Below, piece by piece: positions 1 through 8,496 of a stretch of 64,000 nt of DNA (the first letter of the stretch is position 1; each line of letters starts with the position of its first letter). The DNA is taken from NCBI RefSeq assembly GCF_006716235.1, contig NZ_VFOR01000001.1, positions 1,178,001 through 1,242,000 on the forward strand, given 5' to 3'. Under the pieces are notes generated by a model. That model was not told where the DNA came from and did not search any database. It saw only the letters and a list, made by a program, of their open reading frames with translations. Source of the DNA: Propioniferax innocua (lineage in GTDB: Bacteria > Actinomycetota > Actinomycetes > Propionibacteriales > Propionibacteriaceae). Position numbers and translations under genes: made by a program.

Positions 1-1584
1 CTTGGCGTTGGCCTGGGCGATGACGTAGCGATCCTCCTCATCTGCGGTGAGGTAATCGATGTTGTCGGTGACGTAGCCATTCTCGACGCGACGGTACGGC
101 GTCTCGATGAAGCCGAACGCGTTGACGCGACCGAAGGACGCGAGCGAACCGATGAGGCCGATGTTCGGACCCTCAGGGGTCTCGATCGGACACATACGGC
201 CGTAGTGGGAGGGGTGGACGTCTCGGACTTCCATACCGGCACGGTCACGCGACAGACCACCCGGGCCGAGCGCCGAGAGACGACGCTTGTGCGTCAAACC
301 GGCGACGGGGTTGGTCTGATCCATGAACTGCGAAAGCTGGGAGGTGCCGAAGAATTCACGCAGCGCCGCCACGACAGGACGAATGTTGATCAGCGTCTGC
401 GGCGTGATCGCCTCGATGTCCTGCGTCGTCATGCGGTCGCGAACCACACGCTCCATGCGCCCCAGGCCGGTGCGGAGCTGGTTTTGGATCAGCTCGCCCA
501 CCGTGCGCAGACGACGGTTGCCGAAGTGGTCGATGTCGTCGAGCTCGACGAGGACGTCATCATTCATCTCGGTGCGCCCCTCATGGAGGCTCACCACGTA
601 CTTGATGGCGGCGACGATGTCGTCGATCGTCAGCACCTGCTGGTCGAAGGCCTCGGTGGTACCGAGCTTCTTGTTGATCTTGTAGCGCCCGACCTTGGCG
701 AGGTCGTACCGCTTCGGATTGAAGTAGTAATTCTCGATCAGCGTCTGCGCGGCTTCACGGTTCGGCGGATCTCCCGGGCGAAGCTTGCGGTAGATGTCGA
801 GCAGCGCGTCGTCTTGGCCGGTTGTGGTGTCCTTCTCCAGCGTCTGACGCATGGACTCGAACTCGCCGAACTCCTCGAGGATCTGCTCGTTGGTCCAGCC
901 GAGGGCCTTGAGCAGCACGGTGACGTTCTGCTTGCGCTTGCGGTCCAGACGCACACCGACGGTGTCGCGCTTGTCGACCTCGAACTCCAGCCAGGCCCCA
1001 CGCGAGGGGATCACCTTGCAGGTGTAGATGTCCTTGTCGGACGTCTTGTCGGGAGTGCGCTCGAAGTAGACGCCGGGTGAGCGAACAAGCTGGGACACCA
1101 CGACGCGCTCGGTACCGTTGATGACGAAGGTTCCCTGCGCGGTCATCAGCGGGAAGTCGCCCATGAACACCGTCTGCGACTTGATCTCGCCGGTCTCATT
1201 GTTCATGAACTCCGCGGTGACGAACAGCGGGGCCGCATACGTGACGTCGCGTTCCTTGCACTCATCGACGGTGAACTTCGGCTCCTCGAAGCGATGGTTG
1301 CTGAACGACAGCGACATGCTGTTGTGGAGCTGGTTCTCGATCGGCGAGATCTCCTCGAAGATCTCTTCGAGACCCGATTTGGTGTTCACATCGGTTCGTC
1401 CGGCTTCGAGGGCCTGCTCGACCCGGTCACGCCAGACCTGGCTACCGATCAGCCAGTCGAACGAATCGACCTGCAGGTCCAGCAGGTCCGGAACCTCAAG
1501 AGGCTCGGAGATCTTCGCGAAGGAAATCCGGCCCGTGGGCGAGATGACGTTCGTATTCTTCAAAGCAGTGCGCGAGGCGGCCAA
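1..1584 (-). CDS. rpoB: RNA polymerase beta subunit, N-terminal 528 residues (3' end outside window)
   Basis: Beta subunit of RNA polymerase, forming the active-site cleft with RpoC. The visible part starts [11 protein letters not shown] and contains the conserved stretches [21 protein letters not shown] and the rifampicin pocket [14 protein letters not shown]...[11 protein letters not shown] near residue 417. In that pocket the usual resistance positions (Asp of FMDQ, His of LTHKRR, Ser of RLSALG) are all wild type, so the allele looks rifampicin-sensitive. The start is the TTG at 1584-1582, chosen because GGAAGGA lies about 8 nt upstream and because actinobacterial RpoB proteins commonly open with MAASR. 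The gene runs off the left edge of the window, where the C-terminal half and rpoC are expected. Confidence 0.97.
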   Translation of the reverse strand, partial: MAASRTALKNTNVISPTGRISFAKISEPLEVPDLLDLQVDSFDWLIGSQVWRDRVEQALEAGRTDVNTKSGLEEIFEEISPIENQLHNSMSLSFSNHRFEEPKFTVDECKERDVTYAAPLFVTAEFMNNETGEIKSQTVFMGDFPLMTAQGTFVINGTERVVVSQLVRSPGVYFERTPDKTSDKDIYTCKVIPSRGAWLEFEVDKRDTVGVRLDRKRKQNVTVLLKALGWTNEQILEEFGEFESMRQTLEKDTTTGQDDALLDIYRKLRPGDPPNREAAQTLIENYYFNPKRYDLAKVGRYKINKKLGTTEAFDQQVLTIDDIVAAIKYVVSLHEGRTEMNDDVLVELDDIDHFGNRRLRTVGELIQNQLRTGLGRMERVVRDRMTTQDIEAITPQTLINIRPVVAALREFFGTSQLSQFMDQTNPVAGLTHKRRLSALGPGGLSRDRAGMEVRDVHPSHYGRMCPIETPEGPNIGLIGSLASFGRVNAFGFIETPYRRVENGYVTDNIDYLTADEEDRYVIAQANAK

Positions 1585-1630
1585 CAGCTTGGTCCTTCCA
1601 AGAACTCGCTTGTTCTGGCATGACAAGCGG

Positions 1631-1719
1631 CCCGCGTCAAGCGCGGGACGGGTCACGACATGGGGCAAGATGCCACGCTACACCGGAAACCCCAGAGGAT
1701 GCAAGCAGCGAAGAGTATA
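1631..1719 (-). promoter_or_regulatory. rpoB upstream promoter region and leader hairpin
   Basis: Two candidate sigma-70-type promoters face rpoB. P1 has a good -10 TATACT (complement of 1714-1719) without a clear -35. P2 has TTGCAT (1699-1704) and TAGCGT (1675-1680) 18 bp apart. A GC hairpin (CCCGCG/CGCGGG, 1631-1647) lies in the leader about 47 nt before the start codon. Together they suggest that rpoB can be transcribed independently of rplJL. Confidence 0.5.
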
Positions 1720-1798
1720 GCGACGACTTCGCCCGTCGACGCCGTATCGACCCGGCACGGCGCGTCGCAGCATCCGGGCGGCCCGCCGCTCCCGCGGC

Positions 1799-2680
1799 TC
1801 AGCCCTGATCGCCCTCACTGCGGGGAAACCGCACCGAACACCATCCGGGGCCCGCGAAGGGGCTCAACCCAACCTCGCCGTCTCCTCCGAGCGCAGTCCA
1901 GAGCCGCTGGGTCATCCCGAGATGCATGCTGCACACGACCTCCGGGTTCTCGCGCGCGGCGTCCAACACCGGACAGGTCAGCAGATGGACCCCTTCGGCG
2001 CTGGCCTCTGGCGAGAACCCCTGCTCGACGAACTTTTCCCGGACGCTGGCCCGCAGGTCCCGGGACTCCTCGAGCCCCTCACCATCCTCACCCAGGGGCT
2101 CGAAGTAGGTGTGACCGATATGGCGCGCCTCCGCCACCGGGTCTTCAGCACGGTCCCGGACATAGGCCGACAGCATGCGCATGAGGTCCTCATGATTGGT
2201 CCCCTTGCCGACCGCGCTGTAGATCCACTGCGGACGCCCTCTGCCACCGCTGCGCCTGGGGCGTCGTTTTATCAATCCGGCAGCCAACAGGTCATCCACA
2301 TGGGCGCGCACCGTGTTCGCATGCACCTCGAGGTCTGCGGCGAGGTCTGCGATGTTCATCCCGCCCGACTGCTCGAGAGTCGCCACGATCTCCTTGGCCT
2401 TGGGCGGCTGGGCCGCCAGGATCAGCCCGCGATCCACAGGGAGCGGCCCGCCATCGGGTTTCGACGTCGGCGCAATGCCGCCGGACGCCTCATCCTGGCC
2501 ATCGGACGCCTCATCCTGCTCGACAGGCTCCGTCGTCACCGGTGACGACACAGCATCCTGCGCATCAGCTGCAGCATAGGGCTCCGATTCGTATTCCTCC
2601 GGCGAGTAGAAGTCCATCTTGTGGGCATCGATTATCACTCGTGCGACCGCGTCACTCGCGGGCTTCCCCTCAGAATTCAT
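1799..2680 (-). CDS. SufR-like winged-helix transcriptional regulator
   Basis: 293-residue DNA-binding protein. Residues 1-85 are acidic and low complexity. Residues about 90-150 form an ArsR/SufR-type winged helix (AKEIVATLEQ, ADLAADLEVHANTVRAHV, GLIKRRPRRSGGRGRP). The C-terminal part holds a cysteine pattern LLTCPVLDAARENPEVVC-SMHLGM and a third Cys in GWCSVRF; this pattern is typical of iron-sulfur-sensing SufR relatives, so redox or Fe-S control is likely. It overlaps the stop of the upstream DUF6457 gene (TGATG) and sits directly upstream of rpoB on the same strand. Target genes are not shown by the sequence; autoregulation of this pair is an inference. Confidence 0.8.
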   Translation of the reverse strand: MNSEGKPASDAVARVIIDAHKMDFYSPEEYESEPYAAADAQDAVSSPVTTEPVEQDEASDGQDEASGGIAPTSKPDGGPLPVDRGLILAAQPPKAKEIVATLEQSGGMNIADLAADLEVHANTVRAHVDDLLAAGLIKRRPRRSGGRGRPQWIYSAVGKGTNHEDLMRMLSAYVRDRAEDPVAEARHIGHTYFEPLGEDGEGLEESRDLRASVREKFVEQGFSPEASAEGVHLLTCPVLDAARENPEVVCSMHLGMTQRLWTALGGDGEVGLSPFAGPGWCSVRFPRSEGDQG

Positions 2681-2961
2681 CAGTAATCAAGGCCTTCGAG
2701 ACGACGTGCAGCATCCTCGACATCCGCACCGGCGGCCACGGCACAGCCCAGCAGAAATGCTCCCACCGGAACCATAGGCCGCATGCCGGTCCCAGCGACA
2801 GTCTTGGCGAAGCGGTGCACCAACTCCACGTTCACGATGGAGCTGTCCACACCGACCTCGTCACACGCGCTCGCGACCCAGGCGTCCCAGAGTTCAGGGT
2901 CTTCCGCCTCTTCCCTCGTCACCTGTCGGGACACGCCTCCACCATCACTTCCATCTGCCAC
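2680..2961 (-). CDS. DUF6457 domain protein
   Basis: Small protein of about 93 residues ending in a helical domain with WDAWVASACDEVGV, LVHRFAKTVA and RPMVPVGAFLLGCAVAAG, as seen in the DUF6457 family often found beside molybdopterin-related genes in actinobacteria. Its biochemical role is unknown. The reading frame is open back to 3042, so the start is uncertain; GTG at 2961 is chosen because an AT-rich promoter-like stretch lies just upstream and the extra 27 residues are not conserved-looking. It is translationally coupled to the SufR-like regulator (TGATG overlap), so the two probably act together. Confidence 0.7.
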   Translation of the reverse strand: MADGSDGGGVSRQVTREEAEDPELWDAWVASACDEVGVDSSIVNVELVHRFAKTVAGTGMRPMVPVGAFLLGCAVAAGADVEDAARRLEGLDY

Positions 2962-2964
2962 TCG

Positions 2965-2998
2965 AACACATAACGTAGCATTTTTTGTCACAAAACTC
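2965..2998 (-). promoter_or_regulatory. AT-rich promoter-like stretch before the DUF6457 gene
   Basis: A conspicuous AT-rich patch in GC-rich surroundings. On the minus strand it reads TTGTGACAAAAAATGC then TACGTTATGTG, ending 3-9 nt before the GTG start chosen at 2961. It could serve as -35/-10 elements for the DUF6457-regulator pair. The exact hexamers are ambiguous. Confidence 0.4.
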
Positions 2999-3083
2999 CC
3001 CCGGTTGGCCGGATCTGGCCCGAGCCCGCTCATCTGCCCCATGTGCGACGCGGGTCACGGGCCAGAACACGAGCGGCGAAACA

Positions 3084-3117
3084 CGTCGAGGCGAGCCCGG
3101 AAGGGCTCGCCTCGACG
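3084..3117 (-). terminator. Terminator after rplL
   Basis: Perfect 15-bp inverted repeat (3084-3098 with 3103-3117) closed by a 4-nt loop, 50 bp past the rplL stop codon, followed on the minus strand by TGTTTCG. It separates rplJL from the DUF6457-regulator-rpoB genes. Confidence 0.85.
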
Positions 3118-3166
3118 TCGGACCGTCGGAGCCAGGGATTTGGCCCCGATCAGGCAAGGGCCATGA

Positions 3167-3565
3167 TCACTTCAGGCTGACCGAAGCACCAGCGGCCTCG
3201 AGGGCCTCCTTGGCCTTCTCCGCATCTTCCTTCTTGGCACCCTCGAGGACGGGCTTGGGCGCGCCCTCGACCAGCTCCTTGGCCTCCTTGAGGCCGAGCG
3301 AGGTGATGCCGCGCACCTCCTTGATGACGGCGATCTTCTTGTCGCCGGCCGATTCGAGGACGACGTCGAACTCATCCTTCTCCTCGGCGGCCTCGCCGCC
3401 ACCCTCGCCGCCGGCGGCAGGGGCAGCACCGGCAGCAGCCACGGCAACCGGGGCAGCAGCGGTGACGTCGAAGGTCTCTTCGAACAGCTTCACGAACTCG
3501 GAGAGTTCGATGAGGGTCATTTCCTTGAAAGCGTCAAGCAGCTCTTCGTTGGTGAGCTTCGCCAT
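3167..3565 (-). CDS. rplL: 50S ribosomal protein L7/L12
   Basis: 132-residue stalk protein that recruits translation GTPases to the ribosome. The N-terminal dimerisation part ([13 protein letters not shown]...[14 protein letters not shown]), the Ala/Gly hinge ([14 protein letters not shown]) and the C-terminal factor-binding domain ([37 protein letters not shown]) are all present and of normal length. It follows rplJ by about 65 bp and ends before a strong terminator. Ribosome-binding site GAAAGGACGCCC precedes ATG. Confidence 0.98.
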   Translation of the reverse strand: MAKLTNEELLDAFKEMTLIELSEFVKLFEETFDVTAAAPVAVAAAGAAPAAGGEGGGEAAEEKDEFDVVLESAGDKKIAVIKEVRGITSLGLKEAKELVEGAPKPVLEGAKKEDAEKAKEALEAAGASVSLK

Positions 3566-3631
3566 GATGGGCGTCCTTTCGTATGTGGTGCAGCCACCGG
3601 CTGCGGGATCGTCGATTCGACCCGGTACGGG

Positions 3632-4228
3632 TCAGTTCTCCTCCGCAGCGGACGCTGCGTCGTCTGCGGGCTTCTGGTCAGCGGCACCACCGGCGCCACC
3701 GATCTTGGACGGGTCCGCCTCGGCTGCGGTCTGCAGCGCGCCCAGGGCACGGGCGAGCTTCGAGGCGGGAGCGTTGAAGGCGAAGGCAGCCTTGTTGAGA
3801 TTGGCCTTCATGCCACCGGCAAGCTTGCCCAGCAGCACCTCACGCGACTCGAGGTCGGCGAGCTTCTTCACGGTGTCGGCGTCGAGGATGCGACCATCCA
3901 TGACACCGCCCTTGATCTCCAGAAGCGGGTTGTCCTTGGCGAAGTTCTTCAGGCCCTTGGCAACGGTGACAACATCACCGTTGATGAACGCCAACGCGGT
4001 GGGGCCGACGAGCTGGTCTTCCAGCCCCTCGATACCGGCTTCGCGAGCAGCGATCAGGGTCAGAGTGTTCTTCGCCACGGCGTAGGTCGCATCCGATCCG
4101 AGGCCACGACGCAGTTCCTGCAGCCCCGCCACGGACAGACCGCGATAATTGGTCAACACGACGGCATCGGCGCTGGAGAACTTCTCCTTCAGCTCCGCGA
4201 CCGCGGCGACCTTCTCGGCATTCGCCAT
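3632..4228 (-). CDS. rplJ: 50S ribosomal protein L10
   Basis: 198-residue stalk base protein that anchors L7/L12 dimers on 23S rRNA and acts as translational autoregulator. It begins MANAEKVAAVAELKEKF, preceded by GGAAGGAGAGACCC, and carries the family signature VVLTNYRGLSVAGLQELRR. The frame stays open for another 136 codons upstream, but that stretch is the untranslated leader and has no homology. The C-terminal tail is Ala/Asp-rich, as usual in actinobacteria. Confidence 0.97.
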   Translation of the reverse strand: MANAEKVAAVAELKEKFSSADAVVLTNYRGLSVAGLQELRRGLGSDATYAVAKNTLTLIAAREAGIEGLEDQLVGPTALAFINGDVVTVAKGLKNFAKDNPLLEIKGGVMDGRILDADTVKKLADLESREVLLGKLAGGMKANLNKAAFAFNAPASKLARALGALQTAAEADPSKIGGAGGAADQKPADDAASAAEEN

Positions 4229-4508
4229 GGGTCTCTCCTTCCCACTTCGTGAACCGACGCCCGATTGGGCGTCAGACCTCCGACCGCGGGAAACAAAAAT
4301 CCCGCACGCACAGGCGCACGGGACGGGACTCTTCTTCATGGCACACCGGAAAAATTCCGGGATGGCACGGGAGCTGTCACACACACCTACGCGGGCCTGA
4401 GCCCGAGGACATTGACGCTCTTCACCTTCGTGAGTGAAGACTGAGCCAAGACCTCGCACACAACTTCGAACCGGTCTCCCGGTCCACCAGCGGTCTTCGG
4501 TGACAGAC
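4229..4508 (-). ncRNA. rplJ mRNA leader (L10-leader-like)
   Basis: The roughly 280-nt untranslated stretch between the rplJ promoter and start codon contains several short stems: GACGCCC/GGGCGTC (4256-4273), GCGGGA/TCCCGC with a T-rich loop (4286-4305) and CCGGAA/TTCCGG near 4350. In bacteria this leader commonly binds L10(L12)4 to control rplJL. Assignment rests on position and hairpins, not on a covariance match. Confidence 0.5.
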
Positions 4509-4537
4509 ACCTTACGGCACGGCTTGCGCAACACCAA
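4509..4537 (-). promoter_or_regulatory. rplJL promoter
   Basis: On the minus strand TTGGTG (4532-4537) and TAAGGT (4509-4514) are separated by exactly 17 bp, giving a good vegetative promoter that would start the long rplJ leader. Confidence 0.7.
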
Positions 4538-4567
4538 ACCGCCGCCGCAACGATGACTTCCCGGCAG

Positions 4568-4604
4568 GTAACGGATTTGCAACATTGGTAACGAACACAT
4601 AACG
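4568..4604 (+). promoter_or_regulatory. Repeated GTAACG-type direct repeats upstream of the NlpC/P60 gene
   Basis: Four related hexamers lie in the divergent interval: GTAACG (4568), GCAACA (4579), GTAACG (4588) and ATAACG (4599). They form two pairs, each with an 11-bp repeat period. Direct repeats of this type resemble binding sites described for the actinobacterial response regulator MtrA, which controls cell-wall hydrolases. The arrangement is seen; the regulator is inferred. Confidence 0.5.
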
Positions 4605-4705
4605 TGACCGCGCCGGTCGTGAGGCCGGCACGCCAAAGCCGGTTTGCGTCACCGGCACTACGAGATCACCACTCCCGTGTGATCTACGAGAAAGGGGTAT
4701 CCCTG

Positions 4706-5653
4706 ATGCATCAGAACGACATCGCACGCCACGCCGTGGTCGGCCCTCGCCGAGCCATCGACGCCGCGCCGATCCGTTGTACGGGCCAACCGCGCCGCGC
4801 CATCAACCCGCCGAACACGGTGACGGCGTTGGGCGTGACCCGCGCCGCGGGCGCCGTGGCCGCCGGCGTCGCCCTCACTGCTTCGCTCGGCTTCGGAGGA
4901 GCCACTCCGGCTGCCGCCATGGCCGGGGGCGGGGGCAGCAGCTCCAGTACTCCCGCTGCTTCGTCGGCCTCGGCGTCCCATGGCGACGATTCGTCCGAGG
5001 AACGCCCCGTGCTGCGTTTCGACGATGAGAACGATGACGTCGCCGTGCTGCAGCGTGCGCTCGATGACGCCGGACATCCGCTGCCCGACACCGGTTGGTT
5101 CGGGCCCATGACCCAGAATGCCGTCAAGGCTTACCAGGCCGAGAACGGTATTCCGACCACCGGCGTCGTGGCCGAACTCACCTGGGGCTCCCTTGCGGAG
5201 AACGGCCACCTCGGCGGCTCCGCCGACGGTTCGGATGACTCCGGCTCGGATGACGCCGGCAACACCACCACCGCTTCGGGCGGCGGTTCCTCACAGAACG
5301 CCTCCGGCGACGCCCAGGCAGCCATCGCCTTCGCCGAGGAACAGCTCGGCGATTCCTACGGCTACGGCGGAACCGGCCCCGACACATGGGACTGCTCGGG
5401 CCTGACCCAGGCTGCTCTCGGCGCTGCCGGCGTCGACATCCCCCGTATGTCGCAGGATCAGGCGACCGGCGGCCAGCAGGTCTCGCAGTCGGACATGCAG
5501 CCTGGCGACCTGGTCATCTACTACAGCGGCGCATCGCACGTGGGCATCTACGTCGGCGACGGGCAGATCATTCATGCCTCTCGTCCCGGCGTCCCCGTCG
5601 AGTACGCCTCGGTGGATGAAATGCCCATTCACTCGGTCGTCCGCTACCTCTGA
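4706..5653 (+). CDS. Secreted NlpC/P60 peptidoglycan hydrolase with peptidoglycan-binding domain
   Basis: 315-residue exported D,L-endopeptidase expected to cut peptidoglycan stem peptides. A hydrophobic export segment (residues about 38-70, VTRAAGAVAAGVALTASLGF) is followed by a Ser-rich linker, a PG_binding_1 domain (102-165: VAVLQRALDDAGHPLPDTG, TQNAVKAYQAENGIPTTG), a Ser/Asp/Gly linker and the NlpC/P60 domain (199-315). The catalytic triad is visible as Cys230 (DCSGL), His278 (SHVGIY) and His290 (IHAS). ATG 4706 is chosen over upstream in-frame codons because AAAGGGG lies 8 nt before it. It is transcribed away from rplJ and inserted between rplJ and rplA; MtrA-like repeats upstream fit growth-linked cell-wall control. 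Confidence 0.92.
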   Translation: MHQNDIARHAVVGPRRAIDAAPIRCTGQPRRAINPPNTVTALGVTRAAGAVAAGVALTASLGFGGATPAAAMAGGGGSSSSTPAASSASASHGDDSSEERPVLRFDDENDDVAVLQRALDDAGHPLPDTGWFGPMTQNAVKAYQAENGIPTTGVVAELTWGSLAENGHLGGSADGSDDSGSDDAGNTTTASGGGSSQNASGDAQAAIAFAEEQLGDSYGYGGTGPDTWDCSGLTQAALGAAGVDIPRMSQDQATGGQQVSQSDMQPGDLVIYYSGASHVGIYVGDGQIIHASRPGVPVEYASVDEMPIHSVVRYL

Positions 5654-5671
5654 TCGTCCGAGTCCATGGTG

Positions 5672-5700
5672 GTGGCCCCGGCGTGACTCGCCGGGGCCAC
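5672..5700. terminator. Bidirectional terminator between NlpC/P60 gene and mgtE
   Basis: Perfect 12-bp GC stem (GTGGCCCCGGCG at 5672-5683, partner 5689-5700) with loop TGACT, lying between two convergent genes about 20 bp past the NlpC stop codon. Confidence 0.75.
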
Positions 5701-5771
5701 CGCCGTTCCCGGTCCAAGGCGGTGGAACTCCCTCACGGGAACCGGCTCCCTCGCCATCGCACAGGAGTGGT

Positions 5772-7112
5772 TCACAACCCGAAGACGGCGGCTGCGATGA
5801 GGAAATAGATCACCAGACCGGCTGCATCGACGAATGTGGTGATGAACGGATTGGAGAAAACCGCAGGATCAGCGCCGATGGCCTTGGCTGCCAGCGGCAT
5901 CAACCCGCCAACCGTAGCCGCCAACGTACAGATGCACAGCAGCGTCAGGCCGATCACGAGCCCTATGCGCCACTCGAACACCATCCCGGCGAGCAGACAC
6001 CCCAGACCACCCAGGATGAACCCCAGCAACACCCCGACTGCCGCCTCGCGGATGGCGATGCGCCCGACATCCTGCGGATGGGCATCACCGAGCGCCAATG
6101 CCCGTGTCACCGTGGTCGCAGCCTGGTTTCCCGTATTGCCCCCAGTGCCGATGAGCAAGGGCACGAACAGGGCGAGCACGACCATCTGCTCCAGAGTGTC
6201 TTCAAAGGAATCGAGGACCTGCACCGTCAGCGTGGCCCCCAGTGCGAGCGCCAACAGCCACACGATCCGGGAGCGGACCAGACTCGTGACGGGAGTCGAC
6301 AGGTAGGGCCGACGAAGTGGCTCACTGGCAGATGCCCGGGCCTGGTCCTCCGACTCGGCTTCCTCCAAGATGGTGTGAGCGTCATCGATGGTGAGGATGC
6401 CCACGAGACGTTTCTCGCTGTCGACGATCGGCATCGCCAGCAGCCCCTGATCAGCGCAGCGACGCGCCACCAGTTCGGCATCTTCCTCGGCCCGGGCAAA
6501 GATGGGCTCATCCATCACATCGGACATGGTCTGGCTCGATTCCGATGCCAACACCCGCCGCAGGGACGTCACGCCGACGAGCCCCCGTTGACCATCGAGC
6601 ACCGGAAGCGTGTAGACAGTCTCCGCCTCAAGATGGCGCCGCACCTGTGCCAGAGCCTCGTCAGCCGTCATGAACTCGGTCAACAGCACCGGCTCCGGGC
6701 TCATCCGCCGACCGACCGACCGCAACGGATATCCCGCAACCCGAGCGGTGAGCGCACGCTCCTCCGGGCTCAAACCGCTCAGTAGACGGCTCGCCACCTT
6801 GGCTGGAAGCTCATCGATGAGCGCCACCCGGTCATCGGGGTCCATCTGCTCGAAGTGCTCCGCGATCTCTTCATGGCGCAGAGATTTCACCAGATCGGAG
6901 CGCAGCGCCGGGTCCAGCCCCTCGAACACCATCAGGGCTCGGTCCTTTGACAGCAACCGGAACGCGAAGGCCCGATCCTCACCGGAGAACCGTTCGAAAC
7001 GGTCGATCAGAGTGCGAACATCACACTGGGCCGCCAGCGTGGATGTCTGCCGCGCGTCTCGCATCGAGACCGCGTTGTGCAGGTTCCCGATCTGGTTGTC
7101 CATCTTCGCCAT
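5772..7112 (-). CDS. mgtE: Magnesium transporter MgtE
   Basis: 446-residue Mg2+ channel/transporter of the inner membrane. It shows the cytosolic N domain (residues 1-145), a CBS pair (about 150-265, gating by Mg2+), and five transmembrane helices from about 290 with the MgtE signatures PLLIGTGGNTGNQA and the pore-lining segment ADPAVFSNPFITTFVDAAGL. Length and order match the family. The start MAKMDNQ is preceded by AGCAGGG. It is convergent with the NlpC/P60 gene and upstream of no other gene on its strand before rplJ, so it appears monocistronic. Confidence 0.96.
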   Translation of the reverse strand: MAKMDNQIGNLHNAVSMRDARQTSTLAAQCDVRTLIDRFERFSGEDRAFAFRLLSKDRALMVFEGLDPALRSDLVKSLRHEEIAEHFEQMDPDDRVALIDELPAKVASRLLSGLSPEERALTARVAGYPLRSVGRRMSPEPVLLTEFMTADEALAQVRRHLEAETVYTLPVLDGQRGLVGVTSLRRVLASESSQTMSDVMDEPIFARAEEDAELVARRCADQGLLAMPIVDSEKRLVGILTIDDAHTILEEAESEDQARASASEPLRRPYLSTPVTSLVRSRIVWLLALALGATLTVQVLDSFEDTLEQMVVLALFVPLLIGTGGNTGNQAATTVTRALALGDAHPQDVGRIAIREAAVGVLLGFILGGLGCLLAGMVFEWRIGLVIGLTLLCICTLAATVGGLMPLAAKAIGADPAVFSNPFITTFVDAAGLVIYFLIAAAVFGL

Positions 7113-7173
7113 CCCTGCTTCGCCCCTCCCTCACCGGCTGCTCATCAGCATGCCCGAGCCCACGAACAGCGAT

Positions 7174-7204
7174 GCGGGGTGCCATCCATTGGATGACACC
7201 CCGC
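7174..7204 (-). terminator. Terminator after rplA
   Basis: Hairpin GCGGGGTG-C-CATCC / GGATG-A-CACCCCGC with loop ATT, about 30 bp past the rplA stop codon on the minus strand. It closes the rplK-rplA unit. Confidence 0.75.
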
Positions 7205-7235
7205 ACCAAACGCTTCACCGCTCGCGCTCAGCCGA

Positions 7236-7937
7236 TCATTCGGACGGAGCAGTCTTCGAAGGATCGATGAGCACGCCCGGACCCATCGTCGAGGAGATGC
7301 TGATCTTCTTGATGTAGCGCCCCTTGGCGCTCGACGGCTTCAGACGCAGCACTTCATCAAGGGCCGCGAAGTAGTTCTCCGACAACTGCTTGGCGGTGAA
7401 CGATGCCTTGCCGATGACGAACTGCAGGTTCGCGTGCCGGTCGACGCGGAACTCGATCTTGCCGCCCTTGATGTCGGAGACGGCCTTGGCCACATCGGGC
7501 GTCACCGTTCCGGTCTTGGGGTTCGGCATGAGGCCGCGGGGGCCGAGCACGCGGCCCAGGCGTCCCACCTTGCCCATGAGATCGGGGGTGGCCACGACGG
7601 CGTCGAAGTCCAGGTGGCCTCCCTGGACCTTCTCGATGAGCTCATCGGCACCGACCTCATCGGCGCCTGCCTCACGGGCGGCGTCAGCCTTGTCACCAGT
7701 GGCGAAGACCAGGACCCTGGCGGTCTTGCCGGTGCCGTTGGGCAGGTTGACGGTGCCGCGCACCATCTGGTCGGCCTTGCGGGGGTCGACGCCCAGCCGC
7801 ATGGCCACGTCGATCGTCTCATCAAAATTGGCCGAGACACCGCTCTGGACGAGGGCAACGGCCTCCTCCGGAGTGCGGAGAGCCTCGATATCGCCACGCT
7901 TCTCGGCTGCGGCGAGGTACTTCTTGCTGCGCTTCAT
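7236..7937 (-). CDS. rplA: 50S ribosomal protein L1
   Basis: 233-residue L1 stalk protein of the ribosomal exit site. It begins [13 protein letters not shown] and carries the family signatures [40 protein letters not shown] and [21 protein letters not shown]. It follows rplK by about 90 bp and its start is preceded by AAGGAAACCAG. It ends at a terminator, so the usual continuity with rplJL is broken here by mgtE and the NlpC/P60 gene. Confidence 0.98.
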   Translation of the reverse strand: MKRSKKYLAAAEKRGDIEALRTPEEAVALVQSGVSANFDETIDVAMRLGVDPRKADQMVRGTVNLPNGTGKTARVLVFATGDKADAAREAGADEVGADELIEKVQGGHLDFDAVVATPDLMGKVGRLGRVLGPRGLMPNPKTGTVTPDVAKAVSDIKGGKIEFRVDRHANLQFVIGKASFTAKQLSENYFAALDEVLRLKPSSAKGRYIKKISISSTMGPGVLIDPSKTAPSE

Positions 7938-8025
7938 TCTGGTTTCCTTCGTGTGTGGTGCCAGGTGTGGTTCGCCCGCGCATGGGCTCCCACGGGGATG
8001 GACGCGGTGTCCGCGCCCAGTGACG

Positions 8026-8454
8026 TCACTCGACGGTGACGCCCATCTGACGTGCGGTGCCCTCGACGATCCGCATGGCGGCTTCCTCGTCGTTGGCGTT
8101 GAGGTCGGGCATCTTGGTGCGTGCGATCTCGAGGACCTGGTCCTTCGTGATCTTGCCGACCTTCTCCTTGTGCGGAGCGCCCGAACCGGACTTGATTCCG
8201 GCGGCCTTCTTGATCAGCTCAGCGGCCGGAGGGGTTTTGGTGATGAAGGTGAACGAACGGTCCTCGTAGATCGTGATGACCACGGGGATGACGTTCCCCT
8301 TCTGGGCTTCGGTCGCAGCGTTGTACTGCTTGCAGAAGTCCATGATGTTGACGCCGTGCGGACCGAGGGCGGTACCGACCGGCGGAGCGGGAGTGGCGGA
8401 CCCGGCCTGCAGGGCCACGTTCACCACTGCCGCCACCTTCTTCTTGGCGGGCAT
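8026..8454 (-). CDS. rplK: 50S ribosomal protein L11
   Basis: 142-residue protein of the GTPase-associated centre. Recognised by [43 protein letters not shown] and the C-terminal [14 protein letters not shown]. Normal length. It lies 42 bp downstream of nusG, with ribosome-binding site AGAAAGGACCC before ATG. Confidence 0.98.
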   Translation of the reverse strand: MPAKKKVAAVVNVALQAGSATPAPPVGTALGPHGVNIMDFCKQYNAATEAQKGNVIPVVITIYEDRSFTFITKTPPAAELIKKAAGIKSGSGAPHKEKVGKITKDQVLEIARTKMPDLNANDEEAAMRIVEGTARQMGVTVE

Positions 8455-8496
8455 GTTGGGTCCTTTCTGGAAATTGAGCCGACGCGATCGTCGGAC

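Noticed and set aside
3632-4636. A 334-codon version of rplJ
   Set aside because: The extra 136 codons lie in the leader and cross the promoter; L10 starts at MANAEK with a good ribosome-binding site.
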